DNA from: DAOVQB01 sp023128935 | GTDB taxonomy: Bacteria > Eisenbacteria > RBG-16-71-46 > CAIMUX01 > WJJG01 | Assembly: GCA_030628905.1 (NCBI GenBank) | Contig: DAOVQB010000016.1 | Span: 1 to 41,113 of the forward strand | Direction of reading: 5' to 3' | DNA length: 41,113 nt | Made by a program: the position numbers and the translations under genes | Notes under the pieces: model-generated | The model's database searches: none | Seen by the model: the letters and a program-made list of their open reading frames with translations, nothing else | Told to the model about the DNA's origin: nothing | Shown here: piece by piece, positions 17,722 to 25,019 of the stretch | How the letters are laid out: each line of letters begins with the position of its first letter | Numbering within the stretch: position 1 is the stretch's first letter

Positions 17722-18888
17722 CTACAAATCGCCTCCGGCCGGCGAGAACACGTATCTTCCATCCCCCGCGACGGTGATCACTGGCAGCGTGCGCGTTGTC
17801 TCGAAGAAGTTGTATCCCACCATCAGATTCCTCCAGAAGGATACCAGTGGTGGATTATCGCCGACCGCTTCCTCGAGCACGCGCAGGCCAGTAGCATCCA
17901 GCCGCCGGGGGAAGATGTGAACAGGGATCCGTTCCTGCCCGTGGGCGCGCGCTGCGACAGCGATGACATAAATCTCTTTAATTAGTTCATCGGTCATAGG
18001 AATGCAGCCGACTGTGACAAAACCACCATGGATGAAGATGTCGCCCCCAAGGGTTGGTCTATCACCCAGGAGGCGGTCCGAGCGATTGGGATAGTTGATG
18101 CCCAGGGCGAGATGGAACTTGCTGGCGGGATTGAAGCGGTCGACGTAGTAGAAGCCCTCGGGAGTCTGTCCATCTCCCTCTCTTCTCTTGGGACCGGGAT
18201 CACCCGAAATGGCGCAGATGGGGAAGATCTTTACTAGTCGGAAGGTTCCTCCCGCTGCACCTTGATCTTCATTGGTCGTGGGCGAGTGGTCTTGAGTTGA
18301 GGCCATTGGGGGCCGTGGAACCTGAGTTGAGGTTGCTGGGGGCCGTGGAACCTGAGTTGAGGTTGCTGGGGGCCGTGGAACCTGAGTTGAGGTTGCTGGG
18401 GGCCGTGGAACCTGAGTTGAGGTTGCTGGGGGCCATGGAGCCTGGGCGGGACCCTCTTGGATAGGCACGTCTTGGGCTAAGGCATTCCGGCCCGGAGTGC
18501 TTTGCACCAAGGTGTCCTGCCTTGACCGGCCTGAAACTGGGGCTGCTTGGGTTGCATCTCCAGTTGCCCAGAGTTCGAGCAGTCGCTCTTTCTTGAATAT
18601 CCTGATGAAGATTGCCGCGGGAGGGTACGGTAACTCCATACCCTCAAATAGCATCCTTGCGGCATCTGCTTTTTGCGCCTCTGCTGCGCGGTAGCGCGCA
18701 GAGCGCCGCTGCTCTTCGTGGAATGTTCCCTCGTGGCCTTTCGTCATCGGGACAGCACCCATGATCACAAAGAATGCCAGGATGAGCTTCACGCAACCGG
18801 TTGTCACTGTCGACTCATCGTGGATTGCCCAGGCCATCGCACTACCGCACCACTGGGAGCCTCGTCCCTGTGCGATGTGGTATGACAC
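17722..18888 (-). CDS. L,D-transpeptidase (YkuD/YafK-like) with Pro-rich repeat linker
   Basis: This protein of up to 388 residues cross-links or trims peptidoglycan (or attaches proteins to it) in the periplasm. An N-terminal hydrophobic segment (about 31-48, GCVKLILAFFVIMGAVPM) serves as export signal or anchor. A linker with four copies of the ten-residue PPATSTQVPR follows (about 150-200), then the YkuD catalytic domain (about 215-370) with IHGGFVTVGCIPMT, where His287 and Cys295 are catalytic. DGQTPEGFYYVD upstream of it is typical of the YafK/ErfK-like branch. The start is unsure: GTG 18888 has GAGG too close, and ATG 18837 lacks a ribosome site. The repeat linker may span the wall layer. 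Confidence 0.85.
   Translation of the reverse strand: MSYHIAQGRGSQWCGSAMAWAIHDESTVTTGCVKLILAFFVIMGAVPMTKGHEGTFHEEQRRSARYRAAEAQKADAARMLFEGMELPYPPAAIFIRIFKKERLLELWATGDATQAAPVSGRSRQDTLVQSTPGRNALAQDVPIQEGPAQAPWPPATSTQVPRPPATSTQVPRPPATSTQVPRPPATSTQVPRPPMASTQDHSPTTNEDQGAAGGTFRLVKIFPICAISGDPGPKRREGDGQTPEGFYYVDRFNPASKFHLALGINYPNRSDRLLGDRPTLGGDIFIHGGFVTVGCIPMTDELIKEIYVIAVAARAHGQERIPVHIFPRRLDATGLRVLEEAVGDNPPLVSFWRNLMVGYNFFETTRTLPVITVAGDGRYVFSPAGGDL
18296..18447. repeat. 30-bp minisatellite inside the L,D-transpeptidase gene
   Basis: About four identical 30-base units (containing GGGGGCCGTGGAACCTGAG) run from about 18308 to 18427, with degenerate half-units at both edges. They encode PPATSTQVPR in the minus-strand protein. 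Identity between units means recent or ongoing copy-number change by slippage or recombination. Unit length is a multiple of three, so the frame is kept. Confidence 0.9.
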
Positions 18889-18902
18889 ACCTCGTGACCC
18901 AT

Positions 18903-19355
18903 CTATAGATATGAATCCATGCCCACTTCGTCAAACAGCCGCTGCATCATCTGCTCGCCAGTTACGATGCGAACCCTGTGATGGGGGCAGCCGCTGCGCT
19001 GGCAGGCTTCGACAAAGCTGCCCTTGGGGAGATGGAGTATGAACATAGGCGCGGAGCACTTCGCGCAAGTTGCCTCAGGGTCGGTGAGTGACATGCCGCA
19101 ACTGGGGCAGAAGAGTTCCACCACCGCTCCCTTGGGAACCTCGTGCTCGCAAATATTCTCGTGACTGCCATAGACGGGATCGAGATGGATGTCAGCCTTC
19201 TTGCCTTCATGTTTGAGGACCAGGTGGATAGAGGGATTGTCGTGGATCTTGACCTCGGGATCCATCAGATCGCAGCCCTTCGGGCAATGGGCGTGGCGCA
19301 CGACAAGTGTTCCCTTGGGAACATCGAACTCAATTCTATTGCTGTCAGCTGGCAT
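18903..19355 (-). CDS. Zinc-ribbon-like protein with three PKG repeats, unknown
   Basis: This 150-residue protein starts at ATG 19355, five bases after GGAGGGAGGA; the frame is open further upstream, but this start is far better. Four cysteine pairs (C24/C28, C83/C86, C97/C100, C118/C123) suggest bound zinc or another metal. The motif [VL]PKG-x-x-V followed by a Cys pair occurs three times (residues 12-28, 73-86, 109-123), and CP-x-x-C-x(3)-DPE is seen twice, so the protein is built from internal duplications. There is no signal peptide. It lies 14 bases beyond the L,D-transpeptidase start, in the same direction, so the two probably share a transcript. I recognise no named family. Confidence 0.7.
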   Translation of the reverse strand: MPADSNRIEFDVPKGTLVVRHAHCPKGCDLMDPEVKIHDNPSIHLVLKHEGKKADIHLDPVYGSHENICEHEVPKGAVVELFCPSCGMSLTDPEATCAKCSAPMFILHLPKGSFVEACQRSGCPHHRVRIVTGEQMMQRLFDEVGMDSYL

Positions 19356-19667
19356 CTTGGTCCTCCCTCCATTAAACTGAGGCCACCCGGTTGGCCGATG
19401 CGCTCCACCCCAGCCTCCCAGCGGGTGTGTCTCCTGAATCTCACGATCCCGCCCATGATAGCCCTCTGCGCGATGGCGGTCCAGTGGGGGCTTGCGCATT
19501 CGGGGGGCCGACTTCGCGGCCAAGCGGGTCTATCAGTTGTCCGAGGGAGGACGGCCTACAGTTGTCCTCCAGGTCCCTACTGCGGGCTTAGAGGGTGTCG
19601 ATAGGGTTTTCTTTCCGCCTGAATCTGGTGAAAAGTGGGGAGGTTACTCCAATTGGGGTTCTCATGA
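19356..19667. other. Divergent intergenic region
   Basis: No gene is supported. It separates the minus-strand zinc-ribbon gene from the plus-strand C25 peptidase gene. GGAGGAC at 19546-19552 and GTCCTCC at 19564-19570 form a perfect 7-bp inverted repeat, and CAGTTGTCC occurs twice 29 bases apart (about 19534 and 19558-19567). These may be regulatory sites. Confidence 0.35.
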
Positions 19668-19673
19668 TATAAT
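19644..19673 (+). promoter_or_regulatory. Candidate promoter of the C25 peptidase gene
   Basis: A perfect TATAAT at 19668-19673, preceded by TGA, stands 16 bases before the ATG at 19690. TTACTC at 19644-19649 is a weak -35 at 18 bases. The transcript would begin near 19680, giving a very short leader, and no ribosome site is seen before ATG 19690. Translation may be close to leaderless, or the true start may lie further in. Confidence 0.4.
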
Positions 19674-19689
19674 TGAGGCGCTTAAGTGA

Positions 19690-21642
19690 ATGCCATCGCA
19701 ATCCCTTAATCATGGGAGACTCCAATGGATCAGAAGGCGACACATAGCCCCATTGCTTTTCCTTGGCATGCTCGCAAGTATGCTGCCTGTCGCCGCCGAC
19801 CTTGATGCGGCCTCGGCGCGGCTTACCGGATTCTTCGTCGAAGGGGATCACGCGACTGTGACGCTTCACGCCGGTGCCTATGAGGTGACGGATGGGACTG
19901 ATGGGCAGCGGATAGAGATAGAGGGGTTCGGTTGTCATATGGTTCCGGGCAGACCCCTTCTGCCGATGAAGAGGTTCTTGATAGCGCTGCCCCCGGGCGC
20001 TAGAGCCCGATCGGTCGAGGTTGCAAGCACTCAGACCACTGAAATGGCCGGGGCATATGAGATTCAACCTTTCCCGCCGATCGTGTTTCTGCCAGATATG
20101 CCGCGATTTGATGAGGCGATGCAGAGGATGGAGCGTGAGTGGCAGACCGAGTACGATGCAGTGTACCTCTCCGATGAACCCTACCCAGAGCGAGTTGCCT
20201 GGCTTGCTGGAAGGGGCACGCTGCGGAAGTATGCATATGCCTCAGTTGCCTTCTGTCCCTTCACGTACCATCCACGATCCGGTCGACTGGATTATCATAG
20301 TGAAGTTGAGATCGTTACATACGACCTTCCGGCAGCCGAGAGTGATGAAGCGCGCCAGGTAAGTCGACTCATGCACGACCGGGTCGCCGATGCGAAAGCC
20401 GCAGGTCTATTTCCGAACTACCAGGAGATTCAGGATCTCTATCAACCGGAAGAGATGCAGACCCCGCCGCTGACTGAAACCTACGACTATGTCATCGTAA
20501 CAACGACTGATCTTCTGGGTGCGATCACCTCCTCGGAATTTCCGATCTGGAAAACATCCTTGGGCTACAGCTTGAGGACGGTTCTAACTACTGATATCGA
20601 GATCACCAGCCAGCCGGGAGTGGATCTCGCCGAGCAGATACGCAACTTCCTGAGAGCCTACTATGCAACCTGGGGTATTGAATATGTTCTGATGGTCGGC
20701 GATTATGCCACCGTTCCGATGCGGATCTGCTACCCCGACCCTGATTTCCATGTGTACGATCCTGGCAATCAAGAGCTCATAGCCCCCGGCACGCCTAACG
20801 ACTACTACTATGCCGACCTTTCCTATCCCGACGCGGCATCGTGGGATTCGGATGAAGATGGCTATCCCGGTGAGTATGGCCAGGACACCCCGGACTTCCT
20901 GGCTGAGGTTGCCGTGGGGCGCATCCCTGTCAATGATCCAATCCGAATCACCTATACGCTCAATAAGCTGGTTGGCTTCGAGCAAGACACAGGGGACTGG
21001 AAGAACAACGCCCTGCTTGCAGGGGCGATCCTTTTCTTCGAAAACCAGAACTACGGCGGATATCCATTTATCGATGGGGCTACTTGTCTGGATTCGATCG
21101 AGACCGGTCTTTTGGGTGGGATGACGGTAAGCCATATGAGCGAGCAGGCCGGTCTTGTGACATCGCCCTTCCCCTGGCCGCCGATTTCTGAGGCCGCCTT
21201 CAATACCGCCTGGCGGACCGGTGAGTACGCGATTGTGAATTGGTCGGGACACGGCTGGTCCGATGGGGCTTACAGGTCGGTATGGGAGTGGGACGATGGC
21301 GACGGCGTACCCGAGACTGGCAATGGTGAGATAGTGGGCTATCCATTAATCAACATCGCAACCTCTATCCTCGATGATGATCACCCGTCGATCGTGTTTG
21401 CCGTATCGTGTAACGTCGGTTATCCGGAGCTCAATCCCTATGGCAATTGCGGGATAGACCTATTGACCCTGCCCGGGTGGGGTTCTTCGGCAGGCATTGT
21501 GAGTTCCGCGAGACCTGCCGCTATCTCAGCTGACTGGAAAGCCAACCCTCTTCATAAACAAGGACACACGGTAGTCCAATCACCTTGGTGTGCGTGCGGG
21601 CACTTAGGAGGTAGAGAGAGTTCCCCGAGATCAGTAATCTGA
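19690..21642 (+). CDS. Gingipain-family (peptidase C25) protein, C-terminally truncated
   Basis: This 650-residue protein has a signal peptide (about 15-37), a C25 propeptide-like domain (about 40-250), and the caspase-like C25 catalytic domain from YDYVIVTTTDLL (about 264). The catalytic His521 lies in NWSGHGWSDG and Cys574 in VFAVSCNVGYPE. It would cleave proteins outside the cell. Homology stops near residue 616 (IVSSARPAAISADW). The last 34 residues look random, and the end of the C25 fold plus any Ig-like and sorting domains are missing. The neighbouring ATPase gene begins 75 bases downstream, so an insertion or deletion probably cut the gene; it may be non-functional. The start codon is uncertain. 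Confidence 0.8.
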   Translation: MPSQSLNHGRLQWIRRRHIAPLLFLGMLASMLPVAADLDAASARLTGFFVEGDHATVTLHAGAYEVTDGTDGQRIEIEGFGCHMVPGRPLLPMKRFLIALPPGARARSVEVASTQTTEMAGAYEIQPFPPIVFLPDMPRFDEAMQRMEREWQTEYDAVYLSDEPYPERVAWLAGRGTLRKYAYASVAFCPFTYHPRSGRLDYHSEVEIVTYDLPAAESDEARQVSRLMHDRVADAKAAGLFPNYQEIQDLYQPEEMQTPPLTETYDYVIVTTTDLLGAITSSEFPIWKTSLGYSLRTVLTTDIEITSQPGVDLAEQIRNFLRAYYATWGIEYVLMVGDYATVPMRICYPDPDFHVYDPGNQELIAPGTPNDYYYADLSYPDAASWDSDEDGYPGEYGQDTPDFLAEVAVGRIPVNDPIRITYTLNKLVGFEQDTGDWKNNALLAGAILFFENQNYGGYPFIDGATCLDSIETGLLGGMTVSHMSEQAGLVTSPFPWPPISEAAFNTAWRTGEYAIVNWSGHGWSDGAYRSVWEWDDGDGVPETGNGEIVGYPLINIATSILDDDHPSIVFAVSCNVGYPELNPYGNCGIDLLTLPGWGSSAGIVSSARPAAISADWKANPLHKQGHTVVQSPWCACGHLGGRESSPRSVI

Positions 21643-21684
21643 GGCATCTCGGCCGCAGATACACATCCAAAAGGCTGTTGACAC

Positions 21685-21713
21685 GCCGTCATATTGCGCC
21701 GCAAAATGACGGC
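21685..21713. promoter_or_regulatory. 29-bp near-perfect palindrome at the start of the DUF4143 ATPase gene
   Basis: The arms GCCGTCATATTGCG (21685-21698) and CGCAAAATGACGGC (21700-21713) are reverse complements at 13 of 14 positions around a single C. GATATGAC follows at once, echoing GTCATAT in the left arm. It ends three bases before ATG 21717. It could be an operator bound by the product or another regulator, an mRNA hairpin masking the start, or an end-recognition site of a mobile unit. Confidence 0.8.
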
Positions 21714-21716
21714 GAT

Positions 21717-22877
21717 ATGACACTGGCCCGCTTCCCCAGGATTCTCGTTGCGCCCAAGGGGACTTTCTTCCTCTTCGGCCCACGCGGCACGGGCAAGAGC
21801 ACGTGGATTCGGGCGAACTTCCCCAGGGCCCACACGGTGAACCTCCTGGACGAGGCCCGTTACCAGTCCTACCTCGCCGATCCGTCGCTCTTCGCCGGCG
21901 AGCTTCGCGCCTTGCGGCCACGAAGCCTGGTTGTGGTAGACGAAGTGCAGCGCCTTCCGGCGCTCCTGAACGAAGTGCACCGCCACATCGAGGAGCATGT
22001 CCTGCGATTCATTCTCTGCGGATCGAGCGCCCGCAAGCTCAAGAGGGAGGGGACGAACCTTCTGGCCGGCCGGGCCGTGAGACGCTTCATGCACCCCTTC
22101 GTTCCCGAGGAACTGGGGCGAGCGTTCGACCTGGACGAGGTCCTCCGCTGCGGAAGTATACCTGTCATCTGGGCTGCACCCGACCGCAGGGACGCCCTCG
22201 AAGCCTACGTGCAGATGTATCTGAAGGAGGAGATTCAGGCGGAGGCGCTCGTGCGCAACCTGCCCGGCTTCGCGCGATTCCTCCCTGTCGCGGCCCTCTT
22301 CCATGGCCAGGTGCTGAACGCCGCCGGACTCGCGAGGGACGCGGGTGTCGCGCGGACAACGGTGCTTGGCTATCTCGGTATCTTGGAGGACACACTGCTC
22401 GCCTTTCACTTGCCGGCGTATGAAGCGAAGCTGCGCGTACGCGAACGCAAGCATCCGAAGCTCTACTGGGTGGATCCCGGATTAGTCAGGGCCATGCGCA
22501 AGGAGTTCAGCCGGCCAACACAGGAACAGCGCGGTCCACTGCTCGAGGGGTGGGTCGCGAGCCTTTTGCGATCCTATCGTGACTACCGCGGGCTCTTTGA
22601 CGACTGGTTCTACTGGGCACCCGGAGAGGCCTCCCTAACCGAGGTCGACTTCCTCGTCCGTCGCGGGAAGAAGCTGGTTGCGATCGAGGTGAAGGCCAGC
22701 CCACGTTTCTCTGAGAAAGCCGTTCGAGGACTCCGCGCGATCAGTGAGCTTAAGGGACTCGTGCGCAGGCTGGTCGTCTACACCGGAGACCGGGTGCTCA
22801 AGACGGAAGATGGGATCGATATCCTTCCCGTAGCGGCGTTCGTGAAACTGGTGGAGAGGGGAGACATCTTCCCATAA
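21717..22877 (+). CDS. AAA_14/DUF4143-family ATPase, intact
   Basis: This 386-residue protein is full length for the family. The N-terminal AAA_14 domain has Walker A GPRGTGKST (residues 21-29 from ATG 21717), Walker B LVVVDEVQRLP (Asp near 75) and a sensor FILCGSSARKL. A winged-helix/DUF4143 region (about 190-300) precedes a C-terminal PD-(D/E)xK-like segment EVDFLVRRGKKLVAIEVKAS. These proteins are widespread, patchily distributed and of unproven role, often discussed with nuclease-like or toxin-like activity. The TTG at 21678 would give 13 more residues but puts the palindrome inside the gene; ATG 21717 just after the palindrome is preferred, though its ribosome site is weak. Confidence 0.85.
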   Translation: MTLARFPRILVAPKGTFFLFGPRGTGKSTWIRANFPRAHTVNLLDEARYQSYLADPSLFAGELRALRPRSLVVVDEVQRLPALLNEVHRHIEEHVLRFILCGSSARKLKREGTNLLAGRAVRRFMHPFVPEELGRAFDLDEVLRCGSIPVIWAAPDRRDALEAYVQMYLKEEIQAEALVRNLPGFARFLPVAALFHGQVLNAAGLARDAGVARTTVLGYLGILEDTLLAFHLPAYEAKLRVRERKHPKLYWVDPGLVRAMRKEFSRPTQEQRGPLLEGWVASLLRSYRDYRGLFDDWFYWAPGEASLTEVDFLVRRGKKLVAIEVKASPRFSEKAVRGLRAISELKGLVRRLVVYTGDRVLKTEDGIDILPVAAFVKLVERGDIFP

Positions 22878-23007
22878 CCCTCTGTACTACTAACCACGAG
22901 AATGTTGTCGGGACGCGAAGAAATCTCAGGCGGCCCGTGGGAGTTGCGCTACGTCCGGATTGCGTTGCGGGAGACGAGCGGAGCGGCGGATCTTGCTCTG
23001 CTCTCGA

Positions 23008-23163
23008 GTAGAGGAGTTCCGTCGCCATGTGAAGATGCAAGGCCGTTTCCCGAATGGAGAGGCAGGACTGCGGTTACTGTATGGACTCTTCGCCGGTGGG
23101 TTGATCTCGCTGAGTCGGATAGATGCTTTGAAGGAGTGTACATCCTCGCCTGACCCCGTCTAG
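23008..23163 (+). pseudogene. IS256/mutator-type transposase C-terminal fragment
   Basis: The frame reads EEFRRHVKMQGRFPNGEAG, then LRLLYGLFAGGLISLSRIDALKE and stops at 23161-23163. This resembles the extreme C-terminus of mutator/IS256-type transposases, where (K/R)TQGxFPNEEAALxLLYGL and LRRID-like motifs occur. Nothing upstream in this frame matches the catalytic DDE part, so only a worn end remains. I recognise it from memory of the family; a profile search should decide. Confidence 0.5.
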
Positions 23164-23315
23164 CCAGAGACTTGGCTTTGATCGTCCAAGCAATACGGAT
23201 CAAACACGGCCCGATCAAACCGCTTGACCAGGCATCATAGGGAGACGCAAGATTATGTCGTTCCCAGAGCGCCAGGAGATTTCCTCCCACATCCAGGAAA
23301 CAACCGTCGAAGCGC

Positions 23316-23681
23316 GTGCGGACATTGAATCTCAAGGCGGGGCGAGCATGGGCTTTGAAAGAGACGGCCATGTTCATTTGGGAGGGGATCTACCCAAGTG
23401 TAGCCGAGCGACGTTTCGGTGACTGGTATCAGTGGGCTTGGCGTTTACGCCTGGAGCCGATCAGGAAGGTGGCCCTCTTGATCAAGAACCACTGGCTGAA
23501 CATCCAGACCTACTTCGCCCACCGGATCACCAACGCTGGATCCGAGACGATCAACTCCAAGATTCACAGAGTGAAAGCCATGGCGCGAGGCTTCCGCAAT
23601 CGTGATCGGTTCCGAATGGGCATCTACTTCTATTGCGCTAAGCTGGATCTCTATCCGAGGCCCCTCGCGGAAAGCTCATGA
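23316..23681 (+). pseudogene. ISL3-family transposase, C-terminal third
   Basis: The 121 residues match the end of ISL3 (IS204/IS1001/IS1096/IS1165) transposases: LNLKAGRAWALKE, then a WYQWAWRLRLEPIRKV-like stretch, HRITNAGSETINSKIH, VKAMARGFRNRDRFRMGIYF and LDLYP. Full-length members are about 400-550 residues. The region upstream (about 23200-23315) gives no continuous match in any frame, so the 5' two thirds are lost. No left inverted repeat is seen. The element cannot move by itself. Confidence 0.8.
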
Positions 23682-23683
23682 AA

Positions 23684-23709
23684 TCACCCACACGATATTC
23701 TGAAGAATC
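23684..23709 (+). mobile_element. Probable right terminal inverted repeat of the ISL3 remnant
   Basis: The sequence CACCCACACGATATTCTGAA lies just after the transposase stop codon. ISL3-type elements I know end with a similar ACCCACACGA-TTC-GAAGA pattern directly downstream of the transposase. No matching left end was found upstream to about 22880. Confidence 0.5.
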
Positions 23710-23725
23710 AAAAAAGGAGAAAGAA

Positions 23726-24841
23726 ATGAAATGCAAAAGCGGAAAGTTGCTGATGATGGCCCTGACGGGACTGTTGGCAGTAAGTGTGCTAGGCGTGGTT
23801 AGCTCTGCAGAGGAGCCGGAAAAGAAGGCCAAGACCGGCAAACTCAACGGTGATCTCTGGGTGGAGGTAAGTGCACAATTGGGGTATGAGATAGGGAAAG
23901 TGACAGACAAATATAGCCTTGTGCCCGAGAATCCCGAAGCAGGACGTAAAGCACTGCGAGAGATGGAGGCAGCCCAAAAAAATGTATATGAACGATTCGG
24001 GGTTACCAAGAAAGAGATGGATGCATACTATGAAAAAATAGGCGAGGAAGACATACAGCGAATTATAAAGTGGTCGCAACGAGTAGCGGAGCGAACGCAG
24101 GAACTTGCTGAAAAAGATCGCAAACCAGAGCCTGAGCCCAAGCACGTTAAATACTTGCCGGATATTCCGGTCTTCCCCGGCGCCAAACTGAATCCGGAAT
24201 CCACCGAGGAAACCGTCTGGTATGAGGCGGACGCATCTGAAAAGGAAGTTTTCTCTTTTTACAAAGACAAACTGTCCAAAGCAGGTTGGCAATGCCACGC
24301 TACCAAGTTCTCGCTGTATTTTATTAGGGGAGATAAGGCCTACGAGCTCTCTATGCCCAGTGGTGAGGGAGAAATGCAGTACAGACCATTACCTCCCAAA
24401 AGAGCCATAGCCGAGGGTGTTGACCTGAACAAGGATGAATATATTGCGAAAGTGGTGGCCTTTGCCGGGAAGCTGCTTCCTTACAGCCAGAAATGGCTTG
24501 AACTGAGCAAGCAATCCCCTCGCACTCCGGAAACCGTTGAGAAGATGTTCAAAGTTGACCAGGAAATTGATGATGCGGCTGATAAAATCGGACCTGAAGT
24601 TGGAGTTACTGTTGACAGACTGAAAAGTTTCGGCAAGCAGTATGCCCTGGAGTTGATGGACTATCTATCAAAGCATCCAGAACTCAAGGAGAAAGGCGTC
24701 CCAAGATTTCTGCCGAAGATAAACTACTGGAATGATTTGGGGTCCGGCATGGAGGATTACCTAAATAGGAATCCCAAAGAGGCAGAGAAGTTTATGAAAC
24801 GGTATCAAGAGTTTACCCAGGAATGGATGATGCATTTTTGA
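23726..24841 (+). CDS. Secreted hypothetical protein beside the ISL3 end
   Basis: This 371-residue protein starts at ATG 23726, seven bases after AAGGAG, only 16 bases beyond the proposed ISL3 end. A signal peptide (about 1-28, LLMMALTGLLAVSVLGVVSSA) precedes a charged helical region (about 30-150) and a small domain with DIPVFPGAKLNPES, VWYEADASEKEVFSFYKDKLSKAGW and YELSMP (about 150-235). That domain resembles a module in several periplasmic or lipoproteins where PGA and FYK--L---GW recur. The rest is helical. The gene is visibly more AT-rich than its neighbours, and its promoter must lie in or beyond the IS end, which suggests acquisition. Function unknown. Confidence 0.65.
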   Translation: MKCKSGKLLMMALTGLLAVSVLGVVSSAEEPEKKAKTGKLNGDLWVEVSAQLGYEIGKVTDKYSLVPENPEAGRKALREMEAAQKNVYERFGVTKKEMDAYYEKIGEEDIQRIIKWSQRVAERTQELAEKDRKPEPEPKHVKYLPDIPVFPGAKLNPESTEETVWYEADASEKEVFSFYKDKLSKAGWQCHATKFSLYFIRGDKAYELSMPSGEGEMQYRPLPPKRAIAEGVDLNKDEYIAKVVAFAGKLLPYSQKWLELSKQSPRTPETVEKMFKVDQEIDDAADKIGPEVGVTVDRLKSFGKQYALELMDYLSKHPELKEKGVPRFLPKINYWNDLGSGMEDYLNRNPKEAEKFMKRYQEFTQEWMMHF

Positions 24842-25019
24842 AAGAGAAAAGGGAGATATGGAAAATAGGGAAGTTAGCCCTGATGCGTCAATAATCCTCG
24901 AGCGAAAACGTGGGAGAGTGCGCCAGCTGGCTGCGCGTCCCCCAGATCTCGGTCGTCCCAATCTCACCGAGTATCTTTCAACCTAGGATCTTGCCTTTGA
25001 CCGCTGAAGCGAACCCGGC
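24842..25019. other. Gap between convergent genes
   Basis: I see nothing that can be supported as a gene or a clear terminator in these 178 bases. Confidence 0.4.

Noticed and set aside
18296..18447. Repeat array considered as CRISPR
   Set aside because: Units are contiguous without spacers and are in-frame coding repeats.
19492..19689. 65-codon frame ending at the C25 promoter
   Set aside because: Overlaps the promoter, has no ribosome site and no family likeness.
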